This document shows positions 14,673-23,239 of a stretch of 40,763 nucleotides of DNA, one piece after another. The stretch covers positions 1 through 40,763 of the forward strand of contig JAPYTK010000025.1 in the NCBI GenBank assembly GCA_029941785.1, written 5' to 3'. The notes under the pieces are model-generated. The model ran no database searches. It saw only the letters and a list, made by a program, of their open reading frames with translations, and was not told the DNA's origin. Source of the stretch: Polyangiaceae bacterium. GTDB taxonomy: Bacteria > Myxococcota_A > Polyangia > Polyangiales > Polyangiaceae. A program made the translations under genes and the position numbers. The first letter of the stretch is position 1; each line of letters opens with the position of its first letter.

Positions 14673-15554
14673 ATGAAGATCCATCTCGTCGACGGTACCT
14701 TCGAGTTGTTTCGGGCCCACTTTGGTGCGCCGTCGGCTACGGGCCGCGATGGACAGGAGGTCGGAGCGACGCGGGGTCTGTTGCGCTCGCTTTGGGTACT
14801 GCTCGCCGAGCCGCAGGTCACGCACGTCGCGATCGCCTTCGACACGGTCGTAGAGTCGTTTCGCAACGATCTCTTCGATGGGTACAAGACGGGGGAGGGC
14901 CTCGAGCCGGAGCTTTGGGCACAGTTTCCTCTTGCCGAGCGAGCCGCGCACGCGCTCGGCATGGTCGTCTGGCCGATGGTCGATTTCGAGGCGGATGATG
15001 CACTCGCGACGGGGGCGGCGCGATGGGCGGATGTTCCCGAGGTCGATCGGGTGGTGCTCTGTTCACCGGACAAGGATCTCACCCAATGCGTGATCGGCGA
15101 CAAAGTCGTCTGCGTCGATCGGATGCGCAAGCGGTCGCTGAATCATGAAGGGGTGATCGCGAAATATGGCGTCGAGCCGGCGAGCATCCCCGATTACCTC
15201 GGCCTCGTTGGCGACGCGGCGGATGGCATTCCCGGGATCCCTCGTTGGGGGGCCAAGGGAGCGGCGGCGGTGCTTTCACATTATCGTCACGTGGACGCCA
15301 TTCCCGAAGACGTCGACAGCTGGGCGATCAAGGTTCGGGGTGCCAAGACGCTCGCGGCCAATCTCAACGCGCAACGGGAGGACGCACGACTGTACGTCGA
15401 GCTGGCGACCTTGCGGCGTGATGTTCCTCTCAGCGAGAGCTTGGACGAGCTGTCCTGGTCCGGAGCGCGCCGCGAGTATCTCGCGACCTTGTGCGAAGAA
15501 ATCGGAATGCGAGCGGAATTTCTCGATCGGATCAGCCAGTGGCGTGATGACTAG
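14673..15554 (+). CDS. stand-alone 5'-3' exonuclease (Pol I N-domain/FEN family)
   Basis: This 293-residue protein is like the 5'-3' exonuclease domain of DNA polymerase I without the polymerase. Metal-ligand acidic residues are all present: Asp7 in IHLVDGT, Asp57 in AFD, Glu106 with Asp108/Asp109 in EADDAL, Asp133 and Asp135 in SPDKDLTQ, and Asp181/Asp184 in VGDAADGIPGIP, the start of the DNA-binding helix-hairpin-helix region. The protein probably cleaves flaps or RNA primers. Length agrees with bacterial stand-alone members such as Xni and YpcP. It sits between the amidotransferase and the flavin reductase, with gaps of 13 and 9 bases. Confidence 0.9.
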   Translation: MKIHLVDGTFELFRAHFGAPSATGRDGQEVGATRGLLRSLWVLLAEPQVTHVAIAFDTVVESFRNDLFDGYKTGEGLEPELWAQFPLAERAAHALGMVVWPMVDFEADDALATGAARWADVPEVDRVVLCSPDKDLTQCVIGDKVVCVDRMRKRSLNHEGVIAKYGVEPASIPDYLGLVGDAADGIPGIPRWGAKGAAAVLSHYRHVDAIPEDVDSWAIKVRGAKTLAANLNAQREDARLYVELATLRRDVPLSESLDELSWSGARREYLATLCEEIGMRAEFLDRISQWRDD

Positions 15555-15563
15555 GACGGCAGT

Positions 15564-16169
15564 ATGCAAATCGATCCCAAAGACTACGACTCCCGCCGGC
15601 TCTATCATCTCTTGATGAGTTGCGTCACGCCCCGGCCGATCGCTTGGGTCTCGACGGTGTCGCGCGAAGGGGTGCGCAACCTCGCCCCGTTCAGCTACTT
15701 CAACGCGGTGACGTCCAAGCCCCCGCTGCTCTCGATCGCGGTGGGCCGCCGTCGCGGAAAGCGAAAAGACACCGCAGCCAATGCCTCGAGCACCCGCGAG
15801 CTTGTCGTGAATATCGTCACCGAGCCGCTACTCGACAAAATGGTTGAGACGAGCGCGGAAGTCGGCCCGGAGGTCGACGAAATTGCGACGGCTGGTCTTA
15901 CGGTGATCGAGAGCGTGGTCGTCAAGCCGCCGCGTATCGCCGAGGCGCCGATCCAGCTCGAATGTCGCACGCGAGAGATCTTCGAGATCTCCCCCGGGAT
16001 AGTTGATCTCGTCATCGCCGAGGTCGTCATGTTTCACGTGTCGGACGAACTTCCCATCGATGAGGAGCTGCACATTCCTGCGGCGTCCCTCCGGCCTGTC
16101 GCGAGGTTGGGAGCGTCGGACTATGCCTTTCTCGGCGAGATCCAACGGCGTGATCGGCCTGCCAAGTAG
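15564..16169 (+). CDS. flavin reductase-like FMN-binding protein
   Basis: The 201-residue protein shows the flavin reductase-like (split-barrel, DIM6/NTAB) pattern: CVTPRPIAWVSTVS near residue 20, NLAPFSYFNAVTSKPPLLSI carrying the FMN-phosphate contacts, KDTAANASSTRELVVNIV, and a C-terminal FHVSDEL strand. It should bind FMN and may reduce free flavin for a partner monooxygenase or act as an NAD(P)H oxidoreductase. No monooxygenase is encoded next to it. It begins nine bases after the exonuclease stop and is the last plus-strand gene before the terminator at 16220-16248, which serves the converging gene. Confidence 0.85.
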   Translation: MQIDPKDYDSRRLYHLLMSCVTPRPIAWVSTVSREGVRNLAPFSYFNAVTSKPPLLSIAVGRRRGKRKDTAANASSTRELVVNIVTEPLLDKMVETSAEVGPEVDEIATAGLTVIESVVVKPPRIAEAPIQLECRTREIFEISPGIVDLVIAEVVMFHVSDELPIDEELHIPAASLRPVARLGASDYAFLGEIQRRDRPAK

Positions 16170-16219
16170 CCACGCGAGCGCGATCGTCAACGCCGCGGCC
16201 TACCTGGGTGCACAAAGCT

Positions 16220-16248
16220 AAAAAAGGGCAGGCTCGAGAGCCTGCCCT
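16220..16248 (-). terminator. intrinsic terminator for the 16328-17629 lipoprotein
   Basis: A perfect 10-bp stem (AGGGCAGGCT / AGCCTGCCCT, loop CGAG, 16225-16248) is followed on the minus strand by six U (A-run 16220-16225). The T-run is only on the minus side, so the terminator acts on the converging lipoprotein transcript. It lies about 80 bases after that gene's stop. Confidence 0.85.
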
Positions 16249-16327
16249 CGGGAGGGAGGAGTGAACAAGGAGTTCGGGATAAAGTTCGTTTGAAGCGAGC
16301 CGCTGCTGCCCGCTTCGGTGGTACGGA

Positions 16328-17629
16328 CTAGAGGGTGCCGTACTCGGCGCAGCCCCAAGCCTTGATGGTGAGCTCCCAGTCCCACTTGCTCAGGAAGTGT
16401 TTTCCGTCGCGGCGTACGGTCCAGAAAGCGCCATTTGTGAGTTCGAGATGGGTATCCATGTCGATGGTCTGTTGCGCATTGAAGAGGTGGTCATCCGTGT
16501 CGAGCGCGAGACCACTCGAGACGACGGGAGCGATGCTGCCGGCTGTCTTGAAGATCCAGCCGTTGTCCCCTTCGACGTGGTCGCCAATTTCGCTGGCGGC
16601 GCCGCCGATGGCATTGATCATGTTCTGGTAACCGTCGGTGGTGTCCGCTTCGATGCAATCGTAGGTGACCAAGAGGGAACCGCCCGGAGTCGTCGGCCCG
16701 GCTTGACCCCAGAAGACGCCTGACTCCAAGGAGAACTGATGGGTCTCGCCCTCATCGAGCGGTGGCGTTTGCGGGGTGACCCGGATTTCCGCGCCATTTG
16801 TCGATTCGGCTTGAACGACGCAGTAGACCTTGTCGTTGGCGATGTCGTCATCTTCCTCGTGCACGGTGACGGCGGCCACCGCCAGTCGGAGCTTCGGATC
16901 ACCACACTCGATGGTGCCACCGAACTCGTCGGTCATCGGCGTGTAGCTGATGGGCTCCATCTGCCTTTCGGGGTAGTAGGCGCGGTAGGCTGACAATTCG
17001 CTGAGGCCGACCTTGTCGAGCGAGCGGAGCAAGGAGGCGCGCGCCTCGGGGTGAGCGGTGAACACGCCCCGAAGTTTCGTTACGAAGGGATGTTCATTGC
17101 GTACGTGAAGGGTGTCGAGTGCTGCGACGAGCACGCGCATTCCGTCATCGGCTTGGGCGATGCGCTTCGCGAGCCGCTCTGCGAGCATCTCGGGGCTGAT
17201 GTAGTCCATCTTGGGGACATCGAAGTCGGGTCGGTGCGTCAGGTCACCGGGGGGAACATCGGCGTCATTGCAGGACGGGGCGATGTCGCATGGCTTGCAC
17301 GTGCCGCAATCGGCTTCGCAGTTCATGCAGTCCTCGTCGGCGGTGCAGAAGTTGTCCCCGCAGCCATCTTGAGCGCCGGGATCGGTGACCGGATCAGGAC
17401 ATTCACACGCTTCGAAGCCCTGTCCTTCCGCGTCGCAGACTTGGAGTCCGTTCTGCTCTTCGGGGCATGCGCAGGACGTCTGGTGGCCGGGGATGCAGAG
17501 CTGGTCGCCGTCCGTCGCGGTCTGCTCGGTGCTGGCGTTGATGTCTTGCTCGCTGGTGTCTGCTGCCGCGCACCCGAGCATCGAGCTGATGCTGAGGGCC
17601 AAGACGCAAGTCAATGGTGTGCTTCTCAT
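16328..17629 (-). CDS. Cys-rich lipoprotein of unknown function
   Basis: Starting at ATG 17629 behind an AGGAG ribosome site, the 433-residue product has a signal peptide ending SSMLGC (lipobox Cys20). About residues 45-125 hold a dense Cys region with CIPGHQTSCACPEEQNG and DGCGDNFCTADEDCMNCEAD, both of a type common in myxobacterial secreted proteins. The rest (about 140-433) is a larger domain with no enzyme motif that I recognise; it includes an acidic HEEDDDI stretch and ends KAWGCAEYGTL. An upstream in-frame ATG at 17671 would add 14 residues before the signal peptide and is disfavoured by the ribosome site. The gene ends at a clear terminator and is probably monocistronic. Confidence 0.8.
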   Translation of the reverse strand: MRSTPLTCVLALSISSMLGCAAADTSEQDINASTEQTATDGDQLCIPGHQTSCACPEEQNGLQVCDAEGQGFEACECPDPVTDPGAQDGCGDNFCTADEDCMNCEADCGTCKPCDIAPSCNDADVPPGDLTHRPDFDVPKMDYISPEMLAERLAKRIAQADDGMRVLVAALDTLHVRNEHPFVTKLRGVFTAHPEARASLLRSLDKVGLSELSAYRAYYPERQMEPISYTPMTDEFGGTIECGDPKLRLAVAAVTVHEEDDDIANDKVYCVVQAESTNGAEIRVTPQTPPLDEGETHQFSLESGVFWGQAGPTTPGGSLLVTYDCIEADTTDGYQNMINAIGGAASEIGDHVEGDNGWIFKTAGSIAPVVSSGLALDTDDHLFNAQQTIDMDTHLELTNGAFWTVRRDGKHFLSKWDWELTIKAWGCAEYGTL

Positions 17630-17899
17630 GTTCACTTCTCCTTGTGGTGTCGGTCGTCGAAGCCCTCCCAAGCCGCGATGACGGTATGCACATAAGCACT
17701 AACCGTGCCTATAGGGTGAACGGGGTTCATCTGCGTAAATGTAGGCGAACTGACCACATTTCTCTATGTGATTGCAAATACTTACACTCGTCGTGCAGGC
17801 CGACGTCGAGGCTGAGCGTACGGAGCTGAAGGGCGCCCCGAACTGGATCAGATTTCACCCAACTGAGGGTCTGAGGATCCAAGTCGCGGGTGACGGAAG

Positions 17900-19153
17900 C
17901 TAGGGTGTGACGGGCAGGCCGGGCGGTACCCATTCGCACAGAGCCGCGCGTTTCGAGTCGCAATCTTCGTCGTTGAAACCACTCTTTCCACCGACATTGT
18001 CGAACAGGTCGACGCAGTCTTCGCCGAAGGAATCGTTCGGTTCACCGTCGTCCTTCCAGGGGGGGGATTGCTTGTAGGGCCATGTCCAAGCCTCCCCGGT
18101 CACCCAGGCGAAGATGCCTTCGTCGGCGCTGTCTGTCGCGCCGATCCACGTGCGGGTACTCGGCGAGGTGACGTCGTAGGCGCACTTCATCTCGGTCGAT
18201 GTGGTGAGGGTCGCGAGGTAGCCCTTGGTCTGTTGTCCTCCGTAGACCAAGCTCGCGCAGTGTGATTTTGCTCCATCCCAGGTGCCGTTGATCGCCTCGC
18301 GCATGTAACAATGGCTCGTCTGAGCACAGAGCGTCCAACCCGCCGGGCATTTGATCAAACACGCGGAGTCGCAGCCGTCGTCGTTCTCGTTGTTGCCGTC
18401 ATCGCATTCCTCGTAGTTGTCCTTTTGGACGACGCTGTCGCCGCAGCCCGTGAGCTCGAGGTGCAGATCGAATGTCGAGGCGGGATCGGTCGTGGCTTCC
18501 ACGACGATGTGGATGCGTTCTCCTTTATTGACCTTGAGTTTCGTGGCCGCCGGCTGGTCTCCAGCCGCTTCGTGACAACTCTTGACGGCGGAGCCGTTGC
18601 AGCTCTCGAGCAAGTAGAAGAGCTTGTCGTTCTGCCCCTCGAGGGTGATGTAAAGGTAGCCGTCGTGTTGCGGCTCGACGATGAACATCTCGTCCCCTGT
18701 CTCTGTCGTTTGGGTGCACGCGCCGGCGGGTGACTTGTTGAGCTGCATGCCAGGAATCGTCTCGATTGGCGCCATGGCTCCAAAGGGAATTTGGATGACG
18801 TTGGCGAGCTCACTCGTGCAATCAAACCGGATGGCGCATGCGAGGTCGCAACCATCGTCGGGCTCGTCATTGCCATCGTCACAGGCCTCTCCTGATTCGA
18901 CGACTCCGTTGCCACACATCGGGCCCGTCATTGCACCACTGGAGTCCATGTTACCGGTGGCGCCTTGGCCGTTTTGATTCCCGCTGGTCGAGCCTCCGAC
19001 AGCCGGTCCGCTGTTCGTGGCCGGCGCGCTGCCATAGGCCCCAGCACCGTCAGGAAGCAGACCGCTTCGATCGAGAGCGCATGCCGCGAGAGCGAACGGC
19101 ACGGTGATGATGACCATCATCCACCATGGGCTCTTAGGGATGCGGCGGGACAT
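17900..19153 (-). CDS. lipoprotein with DUF4215-type repeats and a C-type lectin domain
   Basis: The 417-residue protein has a lipoprotein signal (TVPFALAAC, lipobox Cys25), then a Gly/Ser/Asn-rich linker (about 35-78). Two Myxococcus-type Cys repeats follow (CGNGVVESGEACDDGN and the similar CGDSVVQKDNYEECDDGN), flanking a beta-rich segment (about 110-235). The C-terminal part (about 270-410) is a C-type lectin-like domain with CPAGWTLC, WIGATD, an EPND Ca2+/sugar motif, GEDCVDL and NDEDC before the closing Cys. EPN suggests mannose-type specificity, although this rule is unreliable in bacteria. It is probably a surface glycan-binding protein. The GAGGAG ribosome site supports the start, and a perfect palindrome lies just upstream. 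Confidence 0.85.
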   Translation of the reverse strand: MSRRIPKSPWWMMVIITVPFALAACALDRSGLLPDGAGAYGSAPATNSGPAVGGSTSGNQNGQGATGNMDSSGAMTGPMCGNGVVESGEACDDGNDEPDDGCDLACAIRFDCTSELANVIQIPFGAMAPIETIPGMQLNKSPAGACTQTTETGDEMFIVEPQHDGYLYITLEGQNDKLFYLLESCNGSAVKSCHEAAGDQPAATKLKVNKGERIHIVVEATTDPASTFDLHLELTGCGDSVVQKDNYEECDDGNNENDDGCDSACLIKCPAGWTLCAQTSHCYMREAINGTWDGAKSHCASLVYGGQQTKGYLATLTTSTEMKCAYDVTSPSTRTWIGATDSADEGIFAWVTGEAWTWPYKQSPPWKDDGEPNDSFGEDCVDLFDNVGGKSGFNDEDCDSKRAALCEWVPPGLPVTP

Positions 19154-19167
19154 TCGACGTGATCTCC

Positions 19168-19183
19168 TCGTGCTCGAGCACGA
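19168..19183. promoter_or_regulatory. 16-bp perfect palindrome before the lectin gene
   Basis: TCGTGCTCGAGCACGA is a perfect inverted repeat 15-30 bases upstream of the lectin-lipoprotein start and directly before its ribosome site. It could be an operator or a 5'-UTR hairpin that modulates translation. Assignment is by position and symmetry only. Confidence 0.35.
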
Positions 19184-19287
19184 TCGCGCTCTTCGCTAGT
19201 GTATCGCAATTGGAGACGACGCCAATGTTGAAACGCGTTCTCTTCAATGTCGGGGCCGCTTGGGCCGGCCGGGGGGAGGCCCGTGGT

Positions 19288-20811
19288 TCAGCCCACGTCG
19301 AAGGTAACGCCCTGGGCCAACGGCAATTCGCCGCCCCAGTTGATCGTGCAGGTCTGGCGGCGCATGTATGCTTTCCAGGCGTCGGATCCGGCCTCGCGGC
19401 CGCCTCCGGTGTCTTTTTCTCCGCCAAAAGCTCCACCGATTTCCGCGCCGCTCGTGCCGATGTTCACGTTGGCGATCCCGCAGTCGGAGCCGGCTGGGGA
19501 AAGGAAGCGCTCCGCGGTGCTGAGGCTGTCGGTGAAGACCGCGCTCGAAAGCCCTTGGGTCACGGCGTTTTGATCGATGATGGCCTGATTCAGATCATCG
19601 ACCTCAAACAGGTACACGATGGGGGCGAAGGTCTCTTCCCAGGCGATCGGGAAGCCCTGTTGCGGGGGGGCCTTGATGACCGTTGGCTCCACGAAGAAAC
19701 CGGGCCCCTCAACGGCGTTGCCGCCGCACAGCACCTCGCCGCCCTGTTGTTGCGCCAACTCGATGGCGGCCTTGAAGTCCGCCACGGCGCGCGCGGTGGC
19801 GAGCGGCCCGAGCAAGGTGCTCTCGTCGAGCGGGTCGCCACTCTTGATGGTGCTGTAGGCCTTGCACAAGGTCTGACTCAGCTTGCCGTGGATCCCCTTT
19901 TGCGCGAACACGCGTCGGGTTGTCGTGCAACGCTGACCTGCCGTGCCGACGGCGCCGAAGGTGATCGCTCGGGTCGTGAGATCCAAGTCGGCGTCGTCCA
20001 TCACGATGATGGCGTTGTTCCCGCCGAGTTCCAGGATGCTCCGGCCCAGCCGGCCGGCAACCTGGGCTGCTACCTTGCGGCCGACCGGGATCGATCCGGT
20101 GAAGGAGACGATGGGGATGCGTCCTTCGTCGGCCATCCAACGACCTTCATCCGCTCCACCGACGATCAGGTTGAACAAGCCCTGGCAGTCGTTTTCCGCC
20201 ATCACTTCGTTGCAGATTTTCTGCACGGCCAGCGCACAAAGGGGCGTCGCCGGTGAGGGTTTCCACAAAGACACGTCGCCGCAGATGGCGGCAATGGCGG
20301 CGTTCCAGGCCCACACGGCCATCGGGAAGTTGAAGGCGCTGATGATGCCGACGGCTCCCATGGGATGCCACTGCTCATACATGCGGTGTCGGTTGCGTTC
20401 TGAATGCATCGTCAGCCCGTAGAGCTGCCGGCTGAGTCCGACGGCAAAGTCGCAGATGTCGATCATCTCCTGAACTTCACCCAAGCCTTCGGAGCGGATC
20501 TTGCCCATCTCGAGCGCGATGAGTTCACCCAGGGGCTCCTTGTGTTCGCGTAGCTTGTTGCCCAGTTGGCGGATGACCTCTCCGCGAGCCGGTGCGGGCA
20601 CCATGCGCCAGCTATCGAAGCGCTCGAGCGCGCGGGCCAGGACGAGCTGGCACTCCGGGCGTCGGGCTCCGGTCACCGTCCCGAGCGGTTCGCCGGTCGA
20701 TGGGTTGAGCGAGGTGATAGGCTCGCCGGTCGTTTCGATCCATTCACCGGTGCAGGCGCCGTGGTGGAGGTTGTCGATCCCGAGTGTTTTTAGCAAAGGG
20801 TGGCTATCCAT
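19288..20811 (-). CDS. antiquitin-type aldehyde dehydrogenase (ALDH7 family)
   Basis: The 507-residue protein is an NAD(P)+-dependent aldehyde dehydrogenase. Asn161 (SAFN), Glu261 (LELGGNNA) and the nucleophile Cys295 (AGQRCTTTRR) are present. The C-terminal block GGEKDTGGGREAGSDAWK and the later NWGGELPLAQGVTF are hallmarks of the antiquitin (ALDH7A1) branch, which oxidises alpha-aminoadipic semialdehyde in lysine breakdown. Length is normal for the family. It is divergent from the E1 dehydrogenase at 20981, with about 170 bases between. A link between 2-aminoadipate and that E1 enzyme is possible but not shown. Confidence 0.92.
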   Translation of the reverse strand: MDSHPLLKTLGIDNLHHGACTGEWIETTGEPITSLNPSTGEPLGTVTGARRPECQLVLARALERFDSWRMVPAPARGEVIRQLGNKLREHKEPLGELIALEMGKIRSEGLGEVQEMIDICDFAVGLSRQLYGLTMHSERNRHRMYEQWHPMGAVGIISAFNFPMAVWAWNAAIAAICGDVSLWKPSPATPLCALAVQKICNEVMAENDCQGLFNLIVGGADEGRWMADEGRIPIVSFTGSIPVGRKVAAQVAGRLGRSILELGGNNAIIVMDDADLDLTTRAITFGAVGTAGQRCTTTRRVFAQKGIHGKLSQTLCKAYSTIKSGDPLDESTLLGPLATARAVADFKAAIELAQQQGGEVLCGGNAVEGPGFFVEPTVIKAPPQQGFPIAWEETFAPIVYLFEVDDLNQAIIDQNAVTQGLSSAVFTDSLSTAERFLSPAGSDCGIANVNIGTSGAEIGGAFGGEKDTGGGREAGSDAWKAYMRRQTCTINWGGELPLAQGVTFDVG

Positions 20812-20980
20812 CAGGAGCCCCCATTAGCACGCTCGCACGACGCTGGGCACGAGCAAAAAGCAGGGCCGAGGTCGATTGCGACGCGCTGCGGCAAAGCGCG
20901 CGGCCTGACGAGACGCGAAAGGTTCTGCAAGCCCATGGGGTGGTGCTCCTGGCCATAAAGTGCGTATAGTCCGCCGCCCG

Positions 20981-23239
20981 ATGAAGCGTCGCACTGCCGA
21001 TCCGCAATCCTTCGACCGCATCCCGTTCGTGGACCGTGGGTTCACCGACCGCGTCGCGGCCCTGTCAGCCGCCTCACCCGCTGGCGATCTCGATGCCCCC
21101 TTGCGCGCCGGGAGCTTTATGACCGGGCGCGTTGCCCTCGATTTGTTTCAGTCGGCGCTCGAGAGCCGCCACGCCGACTTTTGTGCACGGCGACTCAAGC
21201 AGGCCGGAGAGGGATTTTACACCATCAGCTCTGCGGGCCACGAGCCCAACGCCGTGGTCGCCGCGGCGCTTCAGACCACCGATCCCGCAATACTCCATTA
21301 CCGATCCGGCGGGTTCTTCATGCAGCGCGCCCGGCAAGCGGGCTACCCCGATGCGCTGCGTGACGTACTTCTGGGCGTCGCGGCATCGTCTACCGAACCC
21401 ATGTCCGGCGGGCGCCACAAGGTTTTCGGCAGCGCACCGCTCAGCGTGTGGCCGCAGACGTCGACCATCGCTTCGCATCTGCCCAAGGCAGTGGGCATGG
21501 CTTTTTCCTTGGAGCGCGCGCGCCGATTGCAGCTCGCGGTGTCGACCCCTTACGACGCGGTTGTCGTGTGCTCTTTCGGTGACGCTTCGGCGAACCACTC
21601 AACCGCGAGCGGAGCCGTCAACGCCGCATGTTGGGCTGCCCACCAGGGTGCAGCCGTTCCGTTGCTCTTCGTGTGTGAAGACAACGGCTTTGGGATCTCG
21701 GTCCGGACGCCCCGTGATTGGGTGGCGGCGAGCTACGGAACGCGCCCGTCGCTGCGTTATATCGAAGCGGACAGTCGCGATTGGATCGGGGCCTATGATG
21801 CTGCTTGTGAGGCGGTGGACCACGTTCGATCGACCCGGCGGCCGTGCTTCTTGCACCTGCGCGTGGTTCGTTTGCTCGGTCATGGGGGATCGGACATTGA
21901 GGTGCTCTACCGGTCCTCGGATGACATCGAAGAAACGGAAGCCATCGATCCCCTGTGCGAGCTGGCGGCGCTGTTGGCTGCGGAGGGTTTGGCGACACCG
22001 GACGCGATACTCGACATGTACGCCGCGATGCGAAGACGTTGCGATGACTTGATGGTCGAGGTCGCTCGCCAACCCAAGATCCAGGATGCTACCGAGGTTG
22101 TCGCTCCATTGTCCCCCCGTGACCCCGAGGCCATCGCCACGCTCGTGAGCCAACCGCTGGACGAGGCCGCGCGTGCGGCCTTCTGGCAAGGGAAACTCCC
22201 CGAAGACGCCAAGGCTGGTCCTCTTGGTCTGCAGCTCAATCGGGCCCTCGGCGATCTTCTCGTCCAACATCCAGAGCTGCTCCTTTTTGGCGAGGACGTC
22301 GCGCACAAAGGTGGGGTGTACGGGATCACGCGTGACCTCGCGCGGCGGGCGAAACGTGGGCGAGTGTTTGATACCTTGCTCGACGAACAGACCATCTTCG
22401 GCATCGCGATCGGCGCCGGACAGCTTGGTTGTGTTCCCGTTCCGGAGATTCAGTACCTCGCCTATTTGCACAACGCAGAAGATCAACTCCGCGGTGAGGC
22501 GGCGAGCATGCAGTTTTTCTCGCAGGGGCAGTTTCGCAATCCGATGGTGGTGCGAATCGCAGCCTACGCTTACCAAAAGGGATTCGGCGGACACTTTCAC
22601 AACGACAATTCGATCGGCGTGTTGCGGGACATTCCGGGAATCGTCATCGCCTCTCCGTCGCGCGGCGATGACGCGGTGGCGATGCTCCAGACCTGCGTCG
22701 CCGCCGCCAAACAATGCGGATCGGTGTGTGTCTTTCTGGAGCCGATCGCGCTGTACCCAGAGCGGGACCTTCACGAAAAGGGGGACGGCGGATGGTGTTG
22801 TTCCTACGATCCTCGTCCCGCGCACGTGCCCATCGGTCGAGCCCGCGCATACGGCGAGGGTGAAGACATCTTGATCGTGTCGTGGGCGAACGGTTTGTGG
22901 CGGAGTTTGCGGGTGGCCGCGCGGCTCGAAGCAGAACATCAGATCCGCGCCACGGTGTTGGACCTGAGGTGGCTGAGTCCCTTGCCGATTGCCGATCTGC
23001 TTCACTACGCAGCCCGGACGAGTCGGGTGCTCGTTGTGGATGAAACGCGCAAGAGTGGTGGCGTCTCGGAGGGGCTCATCGCCGCGCTCATCGACGAACG
23101 CTACGATGGGGATATCCGCCGGGTGGCGGCGCACGACAGTTTCATTCCCCTCGGAACCGCGGCCGATCATGTGTTGATTCAAGAAGCCGACATCGAGCGC
23201 GCGGTGATCGACTGGGAGGGAGCGAAAAACGATGCCTGA
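20981..23239 (+). CDS. 2-oxoacid dehydrogenase E1, fused alpha and beta subunits
   Basis: This 752-residue protein joins E1-alpha (about 1-365) to E1-beta (about 412-752), normally two polypeptides. The alpha part has SAGHEPNAVVAAAL (84-97), HYRSGG and the thiamine-diphosphate motif GDASANHS starting at 200 with Asn235 in CEDNGFGIS. The beta part has LFGEDVAHKGGVYG (Glu438), LDEQTIFGIAIGAGQLG and VVDETRKSGG. It should decarboxylate a branched-chain or similar 2-oxoacid and pass the acyl group to an E2 lipoyl protein, which is not in the window. ATG 20981 is chosen; an upstream in-frame GTG at 20960 is possible. A MaoC gene overlaps its 3' end. Confidence 0.9.
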   Translation: MKRRTADPQSFDRIPFVDRGFTDRVAALSAASPAGDLDAPLRAGSFMTGRVALDLFQSALESRHADFCARRLKQAGEGFYTISSAGHEPNAVVAAALQTTDPAILHYRSGGFFMQRARQAGYPDALRDVLLGVAASSTEPMSGGRHKVFGSAPLSVWPQTSTIASHLPKAVGMAFSLERARRLQLAVSTPYDAVVVCSFGDASANHSTASGAVNAACWAAHQGAAVPLLFVCEDNGFGISVRTPRDWVAASYGTRPSLRYIEADSRDWIGAYDAACEAVDHVRSTRRPCFLHLRVVRLLGHGGSDIEVLYRSSDDIEETEAIDPLCELAALLAAEGLATPDAILDMYAAMRRRCDDLMVEVARQPKIQDATEVVAPLSPRDPEAIATLVSQPLDEAARAAFWQGKLPEDAKAGPLGLQLNRALGDLLVQHPELLLFGEDVAHKGGVYGITRDLARRAKRGRVFDTLLDEQTIFGIAIGAGQLGCVPVPEIQYLAYLHNAEDQLRGEAASMQFFSQGQFRNPMVVRIAAYAYQKGFGGHFHNDNSIGVLRDIPGIVIASPSRGDDAVAMLQTCVAAAKQCGSVCVFLEPIALYPERDLHEKGDGGWCCSYDPRPAHVPIGRARAYGEGEDILIVSWANGLWRSLRVAARLEAEHQIRATVLDLRWLSPLPIADLLHYAARTSRVLVVDETRKSGGVSEGLIAALIDERYDGDIRRVAAHDSFIPLGTAADHVLIQEADIERAVIDWEGAKNDA

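Noticed and set aside
16261-16293. Ten-codon GTG mini-frame behind a GGAGG-like stretch
   Set aside because: Too short to support, with no conserved context; it lies between the terminator and the stop of the lipoprotein.
17755-17770. Inverted repeat CACAT-N6-ATGTG upstream of the Cys-rich lipoprotein
   Set aside because: Five-base arms are expected by chance and no promoter elements are placed around it convincingly.
20960-20980. GTG start and TATAGT -10-like element before the E1 fusion
   Set aside because: No acceptable -35 at 16-18 bases, and the extra seven residues show no family conservation; kept only as an alternative start.
21599-23182. 527-codon minus-strand frame opposite the E1 fusion
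   Set aside because: Antisense shadow; the plus strand has the thiamine-diphosphate motifs in order.
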